A DNA stretch of 64,000 nt from Margaritifera margaritifera (taxonomy: Eukaryota; Mollusca; Bivalvia; Unionida; Margaritiferidae): contig JAQPZY010000330.1 of the NCBI GenBank assembly GCA_029931535.1, positions 1-64,000 on the forward strand. The letters are read 5' to 3'. Made by a program: the position numbers and the translations under genes. Shown here piece after piece: positions 48,005-58,593 of the stretch. The notes below the pieces were generated by a model that was given only the letters and a program-made list of their open reading frames with translations, did no database searches and was not told the origin of the DNA. Within the stretch, counting starts at the first letter, position 1, and the number at the start of each line of letters is the position of its first letter.

Positions 48005-48805
48005 TAGTGGATCAGTTAGGACTTATTCCCAGTCTAGAGAAATCAAACCTCATTCCTTCTCAGGAATTCATGTGCATAGAAATAAATCTCCTTAACTTCT
48101 GGGTTGGGTTCGTCTTCCCCCAGAAAGGATGCACAAAATCCTGGAACTATTGAGGACTTTACAGACCAGGACTTTATTGTCATCTTGCCTTTACCTCTCT
48201 CTTCTGGGAACCTTAAATTTCATGACAGACATGGTATCACTAGGGAGACACCATTTACATCCTCTTCAGTTTTTCCTGTTATCGGTCTGGAGACCACACA
48301 AGGATTTGCTGTCAGCTCAAATTTCTCAAGGGTCGGCTTTTCAATACCACCTCAAGTGGTGGTACAATCAAGACAAGTTTCTGATGGGAGTACCTCTGCA
48401 TTCCCATGAACCCCACTCCTCTCTGTACACCGACATATTAGATGCAGGGTGGGGTGCTCATTTAGAGTCAGAAGGAATAGATCTCCAAGGCCATTGGTCA
48501 CAGGAAGAGAGTCTGTTACACATAAACAATTTAGAAATTAAATCTGTGTTCTTTGCTATAAAAGGGTGCATAGATCATGTCAAAGGGCATTGAATCATGG
48601 TCTCCTCAGACAACACATAAGTGGTTGCATGCCTCAGGCGACAAGGAGGTACTTGTGCTCCTTCTCTCTGTATGGAAGCCTGGAACCTTCTATGCTTATC
48701 AGAATCTGAAGGGATTAAACTCCGAGTTCGTCACATTCCAGGAAAGAAAAATATTCTTGTGGATAGTCTGTCCAGAATGGGAAAGGTAGTCCTAACAGAA
48801 TAGTC
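48005..48805 (+). pseudogene. Reverse transcriptase end and RNase H of the DIRS-like element
   Basis: The segment around 48010-48130 reads like the last part of the reverse transcriptase (SLEKSNLIPSQEF, then FPPERMHKILELL with frame changes). From 48129 the frame continues through the connection region to RNase H: HSSLYTDILDAGWGAHLESE gives the first catalytic aspartate in a TD..D.GWGA motif, NNLEIKSVFFAIKG the glutamate, and VSSDN near 48600 the next aspartate. Then come SLCMEAWNLLCLSE and RVRHIPGKKNILVDSLSRMG, which close an RNase H of DIRS type. At least two frameshifts lie between 48593 and 48805. It is not functional. Confidence 0.7.
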
Positions 48806-48959
48806 TCTACATCACGCAGTTGGACAGTCTCTTCTGTTTTTGTTTCCCTAGTCAGAGACTAAAGAGCTTGGACAGTGGGCGCCAGTTGGATCAACTGTTC
48901 GCTTACGCATTCCCACCCTTCAGGTTTATTCCATAAGTACTTCACACAGTCAGGACATC

Positions 48960-50070
48960 CACAGCTCGCATTATCACCTTGGTTCAACGACCTCTCAGTC
49001 TATTGATTGACCAATCCAGAGTGTTACCTCAATGGAAGAAACTGCTCACGCAACACAGAAGTACTCTGCTTCACACCAGACCTCGGGTTCTCCACCTTCA
49101 CGCTTTGCTTATTTCAAGCAAGCTATCCACCAGGCAAAGTTTTCAAACAAGGTTACTGACTGCATCGCCCAGGCCCAGCGATGCTCTACATCTAAGGTCT
49201 ATTATGCAAATTGGAGAATCTTCTGTGATTAGTGCATTTGGAAATGCATTAATCGTAGCTGCCCCTCTGTTACTGCAGTAGCAGATTTTCTATTCGTCCT
49301 TTTCGAGGAGAGATCTTGTTTGGTCTCTACAATCAAAGGTTATAGGGCTGCCCATTCAAACACTGTTAAATTCAACAAAGTTTAGTCCATTGGTACAGAT
49401 CCTGATATGGCAGATCTAATCAAATACTTTGATCAACAGAGACCAGTGTCTTGCTCTTTCATACCAAGATAGAACCCTTCTTGTGTTTTATGGGCTCTGA
49501 CTAGAACCCCTTACAAACCTTTGAGCGAGGTTTTCTTTGAAAATCTTATGCTTAAATCCATCATTTTTCTAGCTGTTGCATCAGCACGAAGAAAAAGAAA
49601 CTGCAAGCAAACTGCCTGCTTTGTCAATCAAGAGAGATGTTTATGCTTAAGTGAGAATTACAATCCTGTTTCCTTGTTATGTTAGCTAGGTTTTCTTGCA
49701 AAAAGCCAGCTTCCCTCAGTATTTCCATCCCCGATATAGATACTCAGTCACATCTGTGCTGGAGATGATCAGGATAGACTTATTGGTCCAGTTAAGGCAC
49801 TTGGGTTGTATTTAACAATTGCTAAAGGCAGAAGGAAGCTGACTTTTAGCATCCACTATCTCTAGAAGGTTTTTGCTCACAATCAAGAGAGCTTTTGGGT
49901 CTCTCACTGAAAGAGACCTCTGTTTGATGAGGATGAAAGCCCATGAAGTAAAGGCTATCTCTACTTCCTGGGCCTATCTTAATCACTCATCTATGGATGA
50001 TACTCTGAAGGCTATGGTTTGGCATTCACACACATCCTCCTTTTTTACCTTCAGTCCTTAGCAAGCCAGA
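48960..50070 (+). pseudogene. DIRS tyrosine recombinase, decayed
   Basis: The N-terminal core-binding part is visible at 49080-49450 (FKQAIHQAKFSNKVTDCIAQ; STSKVYYANWRIFCD; ADFLFVLFEERSCLVSTIKG in successive frames). The catalytic part near the end reads LMRMKAHEVKAISTSWAYLN (about 49930-49990), which matches the H-x-x-R box of DIRS recombinases but with lysine in place of arginine, then WHSHTSSFFTFS at the place of the nucleophile region. Stops at about 49230, 49500 and elsewhere break it. In an active element this enzyme inserts the circular DNA copy without target duplication. Confidence 0.65.
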
Positions 50071-50080
50071 CCCAAGGTAT

Positions 50081-50187
50081 TGTCATACAGGAAATTGTAA
50101 TTTAAGTCACCTACTAAACATATTTCTATTTAGAAAACAAAGAAGAATGTTTAGTAGGTGACTTCAATTACAATTTCCTGTATGACA
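50081..50187. repeat. 41-bp inverted repeat at the DIRS/LINE junction
   Basis: TGTCATACAGGAAATTGTAA and its continuation (50081-50121) is nearly a perfect reverse complement of 50147-50187, with a 25-base spacer between. The right arm is LINE endonuclease coding sequence (GDFNYNFLYD). The left arm is therefore an inverted copy of the LINE's own 5' end, as produced by twin priming or by fold-back during truncated LINE insertion. Confidence 0.8.
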
Positions 50188-50420
50188 ACAATCAAAGCTG
50201 GATTAAAACTATGAATTCCCTGAATTATCAACAGCTAGTTGATGTAGCCACTAGAGTAACAGAGGTATCAGAAACACTAGTCGATCACATCTATACTAAC
50301 AATGCTGACAACATTATAAAAGTTGCAGTTCCCCAATATGCCATAAGTGTTCATTATCCTATATGCTGTAAACAAAACAAAAATTAAGTCACAAAAGTAA
50401 ACCCTATCATCACAAATGTA
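50146..50420 (+). pseudogene. C-terminal part of the LINE endonuclease
   Basis: The frame reads EECLVGDFNYNFLYDNNQSW, then VTEVSETLVDHIYTN and YAISVHYPICC. These match the GDFN, S..DHI.TN and S(D)HYP blocks of apurinic endonucleases of LINEs. The last has Val-His instead of Asp-His, so a catalytic aspartate is missing. The frame ends in a stop at about 50385. Confidence 0.7.
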
Positions 50421-50716
50421 TCAGGAATTGAATAATGGCAAGATTTGATGCAGAAATATTCCTGAAAGAACTGAAAGATATCCCTTAATCAGTAATTGAA
50501 TCTTTTGATGACCCATCAGATGCTCTTGACATTTGGATACATACGTTTACTGACACCCTGAACAGTCATGCACCTATTAATTTCAAGGGAGTTAAGCAAC
50601 AAAATCAACCAATTTGGATCACAAGTGATATATTTAATGCTATTAAGACAAGGGATAGATTTCATAAATTAAAAGATACTAACAATTACAGATTATGGAG
50701 AAACATAGTCAAGTCA

Positions 50717-52615
50717 GTGATTCAAAAGGCAAGGAAAACTTACTATTGCACTGACATATCAGATACTATTATGAAAAAGAGCCTTAGAAAACTCTGGAAA
50801 ACCTTCAATGACTTAAAAGGGAAATCTGTTAATAACCTGCCATTTAGATGTATTAATGAGGAAAATAGTAACATTCAGCAAGATCCTCTTGAAATTGCAA
50901 ATGCACTGAATGATTACTTTGTGAACATAAATGAAAAACTTCTGGATCTCTCAGCTCATATAAGATTCTCAAATGAAGAATTAAATGAGCATATTTCCTC
51001 AAAACTTAGCAAAGAAAACAAACTACTTCCGAATACCTAAAATAAGTCTAGAATTCATTTTAAATGAATTAGATAAACTTGATGTCAGAACAGCTACAGG
51101 TCTAGATGGTATAAGTGCTACATTCCTAAAACTCTCATCTCAAGTGATTGCACCTTCACTTATGTATATATTCAATCTAAGAATTTCTGCGGGTATTTTT
51201 CCAAACAGTCTAAAACTCTCAAAAGTATCTCCAATGCACAAGAAGGGAGATCTTTCTGGCATGAATAACTATATACCTATATCAGTGTTATAATCACTTT
51301 CAAAGATATTAGAAAGACATTTTTGTAAAGAATTTCGAAAATACCTGGAATCTTTTAATTTACTACATTCATGACAATCTGGCTTTCGGGAAGGACATTC
51401 ATACCATACTACACTAACTAGAATAGTGGATGATTGGTTAATGGGAGTTAATCAAGGTAACCTTGTAGGTGCACTGTTTCTTGACCTTAGAAAGGCATTT
51501 GACCTTGTTGATCACACAATCCTGCTGGAAAAACTTGGCATATATCAAGTTAACCACGAAAGTTTAACTTGGTTTCAATCCTATCTTGAAGGCAGACAAG
51601 TTTATATTTAAATAATCTTTCAGATAAGAAACTCATAAAGTCAGGTATTCCACAAGGATCAGTTCTTGGACCATTACTCTTTCTGCTGTACATCAATGAT
51701 TTACTATATTACATCGAGCTATCCACCATTAACATTTTCACAGATGACACAATATTATATAACTGGATTAACTGGCCTTTACCTTAGCACTAAATTAAAT
51801 CGAGATTTGGTTAAAGTAAATAACTGATGTGAGCACAATGGTATGAAGATAAATGCAGCCAAGTCAAAAGCCATGATCATAGGTAGTCGAACCAAAGTAA
51901 AAGTTGAGAAAGATGACTTCAAAGTAATGCTAAAAGGAATAGATATATAACAGCCTGGAAATGAAAAACTACTTGGCATTATGATAGACAATATCATCTG
52001 AAAATGAAACACAACTTGGCATTATGATAGACAATATATTGTGCTGGAAAATGCAAGTTGATTGGGTCATTAAAAAAGTTAACTCACTACTTTATCTCTT
52101 GAACACAATAAAATCTAATCTCACAAGAACAGAGAAAAATATTCTACAATGTTAACATCATGACACATCTAGAATATTCCTGTTCTATCGGGGGTAACAG
52201 TGATACAGAAAAGACTACTGAAATTTCAAAAAGAGCTGCTAGAGTTATTCTTGATACTGATTTAGATACACCATCAGCAAATCTTTTAAAAACCCTTAAG
52301 TGTTCTTCCATTTCAACAGAGAACAGCTTCAAAAGTGTTTACTAGTCTACAAATCCATACATGGGTTAGCTCCTGATTATCTTCAATGTATTTTTAAATT
52401 TGTGGCAAATGTACTTACATTTGAACTAAGATCCATCTCAAACAACAATTTATATTTACCTAAACCAAGTTCAGAGTTTTATAAAAAGAGTTTTGCTTTT
52501 TCTGGAGCCAGACTATGGAATTCCATTCCACCCTATTCAGCTATTCAGCTGATTCTTCCCTAGATTTTAAGAAGCTTCTTAGTCAGCATTTACAGAAACA
52601 ATCATGTGTATGATT
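50717..52615 (+). pseudogene. LINE reverse transcriptase, decayed
   Basis: Blocks in order: linker (50717-51040); fingers with RTATGLDGISATFLKLSS (51085-51140); FPNSLKLSKVSPMHKKGD (about 51200-51250); QSGFREGHSYHTTLT; LVGALFLDLRKAFDLVDHTI with the first aspartates (51460-51525); SGIPQGSVLGPLLFLLYIND (51640-51700); the active-site box INIFTDDTILYN (51730-51765), in which the usual F-A-D-D is F-T-D-D; then the thumb and a C-terminal region with SKRAARVILDTDLDTPSANL and KCLLVYKSIHGLAPDYL (52230-52380) and FSGARLWNSIPPYS (52495-52540). Frameshifts and stops occur at about 51038, 51290, 51374, 51610, 51785 and 52340. It is dead but nearly full length from the linker on. Confidence 0.8.
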
Positions 52616-52811
52616 TTGTGTAAAATTCAGTACTACTCTTCTTTAAAACAACGTTCTGTATGTACTCACCTGTAATGTTTTACACGGGTTCATTACTAAT
52701 CTTTGTATGAATCCTGTATGAACTCATTGTACATTGTTATTTTTCTTCCATCAAGTCTGTAAACTTTACTTTGATTTGTCATAGCTTAAAGAAATTTTAT
52801 TTTATTTTTAG

Positions 52812-53147
52812 TACCACCTCAAAATCCAGTCATTACTAACACATCAGATGATATTGGGTCAGGGAGGAGGGTAGTATGGGCAACAGAAGACAATGAGGTC
52901 ACCCTGGTCTGTCAGGTCAGGGGAGGTAACCCACAATCTTCTGTGAAATGGTTACGTGGTGGTGTGACTGGGTCAGAGTTACCTGCGAGTAACTATTCAC
53001 AACGTAATGCAGATGGCACATATGATGTAACATCAACAGTGATTGTAATGGCAAGAAGATCCGAGGACAGAGTGATATACTTGTGCCAGGCTGAACATAG
53101 AACTTGGACATCTCCACAAAATGCCACAGTGGAACTCTATCTTTATT
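52812..53147 (+). CDS. Ig-domain exon 4 of the multi-Ig gene (third Ig domain)
   Basis: Acceptor TTTATTTTATTTTTAG ends at 52811; donor TATT|GTAAGT has GT at 53148. Length 336 nt, phase 1 at both ends. It opens with a proline-rich linker VPPQNPVIT typical of C2/I-type domains in nephrin-, CADM- or CD80-like proteins. The first cysteine is in NEVTLVCQVRGGNP, the tryptophan in SSVKWLRGG, the second cysteine in SEDRVIYLCQAEH, with a last strand NATVELYLY. Three potential N-glycosylation sites (NTS, NYS, NAT). The LINE 3' end lies immediately upstream, within 200 bp of the acceptor, so the polypyrimidine tract may partly derive from it. Confidence 0.85.
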
Positions 53148-53509
53148 GTAAGTAGAGGCTGTAATCTTGCTTTTGACCATCTCTGCAGTAAGTACTGTAT
53201 TTAAGTATTTTTTTTTTTTTATCGTGTTTTTAGGTGTCTTATTTATTCATTTTTAAGTATAATAATTGAAATATATTAAGTTGATTAGCAGTAAAAAAAA
53301 ATGTACTGAATGGAAACTTACAATAGGTGATAATGATACAGGTCTTATAAATAATAGAATGAACTTCTAAGGACCAGAACATTCAAACTGCTTTAATTAC
53401 ACTAATTATAGTCCTAGTTGCTCTGGCCCTCCCTGCACATCTAAGAGAACCAGACATATGTGCACAGTTATGTCTGACGACGTATCAACACACAAACAAA
53501 AAGACAAAC

Positions 53510-53720
53510 AACATTGAGTTTTTACCAAAACACTTTGTGTGTATCTGGTTGGTCTTAAATGAAAATGGTTACAGTCTTGTATCAGATACAGCTGCCATGA
53601 CAGTCATCTTGAAAATGTTGTTATCACTACTCCTTCTGACTGGGTGGTTATATTGGCATGGGGTTTTCACGAAAGGACTTATAATGATATCAAGCTGGTC
53701 CTAAATGAAGTAGAGAGTTT
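53510..53720 (+). repeat. Dispersed intronic repeat copy
   Basis: Has TTGGTCTTAAATGAAAATGG, AGCTGCCATGACAGTCATCT, TTGTTATCACTACTCCTTCT and GGGTTTTCACGAAAGGACTT in order; the same family as 28735-29165 and 4590-4800. Confidence 0.6.
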
Positions 53721-54527
53721 TATTTTACAATCCAACAATTATACTGTTATGTCAATATGGTTCATGTGTCATTCACATTTTTTTCTTTAGCATGTTTACA
53801 GCATAGTATTTCACATTCAGTGCACCATCACAACATGCATTTTTGTAAAGTGTCATTTCAGATAATTATGAATGGCTGCATTTTTTCTAAAGCATTTCTT
53901 ACACTTAAATGTCCCAATTTTGATTACCAAGTAAGTAGACTTGTTTTGATAAACATGTCTTGAATGTTCAGTAATTGTGGAGAACATGTTATTTATAGCC
54001 ACTATAATGTGTTACTTACACCTTGCTTGTATGATCTCTTGTGTATTTAGCATTGTATTCGTTGTCATTCTTTGCAGTTCTAACTTTATAGCTCATTTTG
54101 GGTCCACATGTTTGCATTCTGATGTTAGTCTCAGTATAAAATGTTTGATTGGTCAATAATTTCTTATTGCCAGTGAATGCAGGCAATAAATTCTGATTGT
54201 TTAATAATAATAGTATAAAAAGAGGTCAGTGTTCATAACCTTTCTCACTCTTCGTCAGAAGCTTGTAGTTCAAATTTGCTCATTCTTTGATTTTTTGTTG
54301 TTGAAAGAAACTTGTTTCAGACTTGTTTTGTTTTTGGGAATTTAAATAGAATATGAATAGTCTAGATCTCCATCTAACAACTCAATTTATATTCAATGTG
54401 TCTATAATTTACCATTCTGAATTAAAAAAAAAAAAATGTTCATGCTTAATTCCAGTTTGACATTGTTCTCAATGTGGAATTTACTATGCTTGGCCATGTA
54501 ATCAAAGATGGACATGTTTTTTTGAAA
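53721..54527. other. Intronic stretch, nothing recognised
   Basis: AT-rich DNA before the Polinton remnant. Short open frames at 53757-53963 and 53977-54159 have no recognisable domain. Confidence 0.35.
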
Positions 54528-54929
54528 TTATTTGCCTGGGTCCACTTGGAACGGCCGCAGCCATGTTAGCGGTGAATGTGTATAGATATGTTTAAGAGCA
54601 TCCAGGACACTCGCTGAATCTTTGGATGTCAATGGCTCGGCTTTCTTGTATCTGCTTGCAACATCTACGATGGTTAACGCATAGTTGTATGTGCGTCCAT
54701 GTACATGATCATACGGGAAAAACAAAAGATTTGCTTGGTTAACTTTGTTGGATGTCCTCACATCAAACCATTCATTTGAAATCTTTCTTGATCTGGTTAG
54801 GTAAATTTGCCACAGTGCTTGTTTGACCAACCATGTTTGTGCAATCCCGTGAGTGACCTTTGCTGCATTTGCTAACTTTTCAACAGCTGCTTCACCTTTC
54901 CAATACCCACACGGACTGGAGTGTGTCAC
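54528..54929 (-). pseudogene. Polinton integrase, N-terminal half
   Basis: The minus-strand frame is open for 133 codons. It contains GYWKGEAAVEKLANAAKVTH, then QALWQIYLTRSRKI, LLFFPYDHVHGRTYNYALTI, VDVASRYKKAEPLTSKDSAS (first catalytic aspartate) and PFQVDPGK (second aspartate). It stops there: the sequence after DPGK no longer resembles integrase, so the glutamate-bearing half is lost to a deletion at about 54528. Compared with remnant 1 (20391-21352) this copy keeps the first aspartate that copy 1 has lost. Confidence 0.8.
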
Positions 54930-54949
54930 GGACTATGAAGCTACGCTTT

Positions 54950-55400
54950 TCTTATTCATGTTTGTTATATTTTACCTACAATAAGTGGACTTTGTTCATG
55001 AGGGGCTTTGCCTCCCAGTGCAGTCTTGGCCTCTATATCTCCTTTGATGATCCATCTAGCGATTTTTTCTCCAAGACAGCGTAGGGCTGATCACATTCAA
55101 ATGATGGATGCGATCTATATCAGCACATTGACGCACAAGGATATCACTTGATGCTTTGTATGCGAGATCATGTTGGTAACATGCAGCATTGATGCGGTTT
55201 ATATGTTCTTCATTCGATTGTTAGAATCAAGTTGTATATCCAGTCATGTTCCAGGCCCGCAGTACTTGTATCCAGGATATGTTTTTCACCAGGGTATTTG
55301 CTCCATAGTGTCCCTGATAGCTTTATTAACACAGCAGCAACATCACCGCCGATGTTTTTTTTTAATAAACGTGAATTTCTTTGCTCCACACTGGACACAA
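54950..55400 (-). pseudogene. PLA2-like fragment of Polinton remnant 2
   Basis: On the minus strand a loop with KYPGEKHI lies at about 55275-55300, and NAACYQHDLAYKASSDI at about 55145-55200. The His-Asp pair and surrounding residues match 20105-20137 of remnant 1. The position directly upstream of integrase, on the same strand, is the same in both remnants. Frameshifts separate the two parts. Confidence 0.5.
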
Positions 55401-55552
55401 GTTCTATCAATCGTGGCTCGACCATTACATGTTTGAACTTGTGTTGGATTTACGGTATGAGTTTTCATGTGGCATCACACACAATATGAAGACATGATCG
55501 AGTTATACAATAATTGACATTCAACATGGTATCATGAAAGAGAAAAGCTTAT

Positions 55553-56186
55553 TTGAGAAAAATCAACGATTTTTCTGTTATTGACTTTGTGCAGGCAAAA
55601 CCCAAATCATCCAAGCACGGTGACACATTTCCAAACTCAGTTCACACATTGATTATAGGCCCGACTGGATCCGGGAAAACTGTTGTTGAATCTGATCATG
55701 CGATGGTTAACATGGGATTATTTGGATGTGATTGTGTTGTCGGCAGAAGATCAACCATGTTACGATGTACTCAAATATCTTACAGAAACACTTCTTCCAT
55801 CATTGATTTATTTTGTGCAATTGATGAAGTCCCTGCTATTGATGACCTTGACCTGAGTGCGAATAATCTTGTCATGTATGATGATTTGATGCTTGAACAC
55901 CAAGACAACCCTGCGAGAATATTTTCCCGAGGTTGACACAAAAACAAAAAATACAGGCGTGATCTATGTATCACAATGATACGTACACATGCCTAAAGTG
56001 ATTTGTGGCAACTGCAACATGTTGATGATATTTTGTGGCATTGACGTGCATGGTATTGCAAATATTCCTTGGACCTGGTGTGCCACCAACCACTTGTTGG
56101 ATGAGTTTCAAAATATGTTTGCGGCTGTCACCCAAGACCTGTATAGTTTTCTCACAATTGACTTGACTGGAACTTCCGGAAAATAG
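55553..56186 (+). pseudogene. Polinton FtsK/HerA-type packaging ATPase
   Basis: Frame 55553-55936 has HTLIIGPTGSGKTVVESDHA, a clear Walker A (GPTGSGKT), and NNLVMYDDLMLEHQDNPARI, a Walker B (hhhhDD). After a frameshift at about 55936-55990 the frame 55989-56186 continues with PKVICGNCNMLMIFCGIDVH and DEFQNMFAAVTQDLYSFLTI, matching the C-terminal part of the same enzyme. It would pump DNA into the capsid. It is transcribed divergently from integrase. Confidence 0.75.
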
Positions 56187-56477
56187 CAAGCTGGTTTAGA
56201 CAAAGCAATTTAACAGCCACAATAAATATATACAATGATGAAATCCGCCAGTGATGTATAGTAGAGGCTGCTGACTGATGTCGTAAAGCTGCCCATGATC
56301 AACTGAAACTTCTTCGTGAGTACATGGATGGATGCAAACATGCTAAAAATATATTACAGATCTGAAAGACTCCACAGGAAGACCTCACAGTGGGCATCAA
56401 ATAAATGTTTGCGCCACTGAGCAAGCAACAAAAGCGATTGTAGCCAAGACCGTGGAAACTGGAAAAAGTGAAGAAAA

Positions 56478-56831
56478 TTGCGGAAACTACCACTATGCAC
56501 ATACGCCAGCACAGTTAACAGAAATTCAAAAAAGGATAGAGCACATAAAAGAATTATCCCCATGTGGTTCACCCAAATACAGATTAACCAGCTTAATGCA
56601 GCCAAGCAAAAGAATACCTCAGTGACATTAAAGTTATTCAAGCATTCAAGTCAGTGGGGACATAAATGCAAAAAAAAATCAAAAACTGGAATATTTCCAT
56701 TCCTTGCAGCTATTCCAGCATTGTTAGCGGCTGCAGCTCCAGCAGTTGCAAAAGTGGCGGCATTAGTGGCAGTCGGAACCGCATCTGGAATGGCTTTGAA
56801 AAAACGATTTTTTGGTCTTGTAAATGAATAA
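56478..56831 (+). pseudogene. Small hydrophobic virion-type protein of the Polinton
   Basis: The C-terminal part reads KTGIFPFLAAIPALLAAAAP, then VAKVAALVAVGTASGMALKK. A basic stretch (KCKKKSK) precedes this alanine-rich hydrophobic helix. Polintons and adintoviruses often have such a small membrane-active, adenovirus pX/pVI-like gene between ATPase and protease; the position here is the same. The N-terminal part of the frame (before about 56640) may be a different small gene. Confidence 0.5.
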
Positions 56832-56859
56832 AAAAGGAAAAGGTCTTAGAATACGTGGA

Positions 56860-57250
56860 ACAACTTGCAGAATACCCTCAGGTGGAAGTCTTTGACTATC
56901 AGATATGACTTAACCAATCTTGACTTACTCGCTATGTCAAAGTCATTCAAACATTTATGAGGTGTCTTTATGCATGATGAACTTACATAGATGATTCACT
57001 GCATGTGGGAAACTGGATTTGACAACAGCCTGGAACTCATATGTGGTAAGGCCTTGACATCTTTTATATTTTGACTCATATGGGCACCACCACTTGAAGT
57101 TGTTGATTATTTAACCCTAAGGCGGTGGACGACAACCACTCTTTTATTCAATGCTGCTGTTCAAACTCAGCTGGATGGTCCAATATATGGACATCTTGTT
57201 GTTAAAGCATTGCATGCATTAGAACTTTCACCAACACCACACGTGCTTGT
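56860..57250 (+). pseudogene. Adenain-like cysteine protease of the Polinton, decayed
   Basis: Pieces in different frames: SLTIRYDLTNLDLLAMSKSF then FMHDEL (56890-56990); PPLEVVDYLTLRR (about 57085-57130); and QTQLDGPIYGHLVVKALHAL (about 57165-57225). The last block corresponds to the Q....CGH..L..L box of adenain-type proteases, but the catalytic cysteine is tyrosine here. Stops break the frame. In active elements the enzyme matures capsid proteins. Confidence 0.5.
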
Positions 57251-57289
57251 TGATTTGACATTGTCACTTTGAAAGCACGCTTAGTAGTA

Positions 57290-58126
57290 CACTAAATGCC
57301 TATTTGCATCTACGGATGCTACTCAATCTGACACAGCAGATGTGGATCTGAGCAGTTTTGCTACCAAAGCAGATTTGACTGAGTTTACCAGCCGGGTTGT
57401 TGTTGACATCGACCTGGGTGAGCTTGTGATTTTCCAAGATCAAACTGGAAAACTTAAAAGGAGTAACATGGACATTCAAGATGTTGTTTTCAAGCTGTGA
57501 GGTGCCATCATGAAAAACCTGGCTGAAATCAGGGGAATCAGAGACACTGGTGAGTCGCTTGCCTCTATCAAAGACTATGTCAACACAAATACAAAATTGA
57601 AAGTTAAAAAGTCTGGCAATGAAACTGAATTCAGCTGATGCAAGAGCCAATCAACGATGATGATGCTGCGACAAAACAATATGTGGATGTAAAGATTGCT
57701 GATGTGCCCTCACCACCACACTTAGTAAATTTACGGAGCCAAATTCATGGATAATTAACCAAAGAAGGAGAGGAAACATTAACTTATTAACCTTGGTAAA
57801 TGGTCGACTTGTCTTTCATTCTCTTGAAAATGGTTTTGATAAACCCAAACCTCACATCTTAAAGTTGCACGAGTCCGGATCATACTTGTTTATCTTAACC
57901 AGAATTAAAGGCTGGTGGGGTAGAATGATAATACTGATAAATGATCGGGAGCATCTTGGTTTGATGTCACCAATCTCACGTATTGACAGACCTGACACTG
58001 CTGTTGCAGAACTGTTTACATTTGCATTACCATTATTATTAGTCACTGGAGATGAAATTCAGTTATCCAGACTAGTACTTAACTGTCTTTGGCATTTGTA
58101 TTTAAGATTAATTTTATCATTACATA
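57290..58126 (+). pseudogene. Fibre-like structural gene of the Polinton
   Basis: The frames run through FASTDATQSDTADVDLSSFA, DLGELVIFQDQTGKLKRSNM (57300-57500), then NDDDAATKQYVDVKIADVPS (57650-57720), then NGRLVFHSLENGFDKPKPHI (57795-57860). The D-A-A-T-K-x-Y-V-D phrase is common in trimeric tail- or fibre-type proteins, and the last part suggests a jelly-roll knob. Stops occur at about 57498, 57637 and 57750. The gene is cut at 58128 by the transposon that follows. Confidence 0.4.
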
Positions 58127-58339
58127 TACTGTAGTATCATTTATTTTCAATGTGCTCAATTTCGTGGTTTTATAAAAATAAGTCATTTTCATGGGTACTT
58201 AAATTCTTGTTATGCCTGTCAAAGTTTGCATATTAGTATGTATTTAAGTTCATGGTTTAACCTCTACAGATACCCAAAATAAAGAATACAAAAGAATAAA
58301 ACTATGCTGACGTAAACGGCGGTCACTTTAATGTTTAAA

Positions 58340-58573
58340 ATAATACTACCACCTGTATGAGCAAAAATCAAAGACCTGACAAGTTCATTACTTACACCGT
58401 GTTTTCGACGGAGTGAATAACATCAGTCGAAACCGACATAGCCAACAACACTAAAACAATACTACCACCTCTATGAGCACAAATAAAACATCTGTCAAGG
58501 TTAATCACTTACAGCGTGTTTTCGTCTGAGTGCTCAACATCAAAGGAAGCCGATGCAGCCAACAACACTAAGC
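58340..58573 (+). repeat. Two tandem ~117-bp repeats in the transposon 5' region
   Basis: Units start AATACTACCACCT(G/C)TATG and contain ACCGTGTTTTCG or AGCGTGTTTTCG, then CCAACAACACTAA, at about 58340-58456 and 58457-58573. They lie just before the transposase frame, where they could duplicate promoter or transposase-binding sequence. Confidence 0.7.
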
Positions 58574-58593
58574 CAATCGGTTATAAAGTATAT

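Larger units (their letters stand above)
47640..50075 (+). mobile_element. DIRS-like tyrosine-recombinase retrotransposon, decayed
   Basis: Order of remains on the + strand: end of a reverse transcriptase, RNase H, then a tyrosine recombinase, the layout of DIRS elements. All parts contain stops and frameshifts. Inverted terminal repeats and the internal complementary region were not found, so the limits are approximate. It stops at the LINE junction near 50080. Confidence 0.7.
50122..52790 (+). mobile_element. 5'-truncated LINE of CR1/Jockey type
   Basis: Encodes the end of an AP-type endonuclease and a reverse transcriptase in the CR1/Jockey style, followed by a 3' region that runs close to the third Ig exon. 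It starts in mid-endonuclease next to an inverted copy of its own first bases. The 3' end is not sharply defined; I see no clear target duplication. It lies in the same direction as the host gene. Confidence 0.75.
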
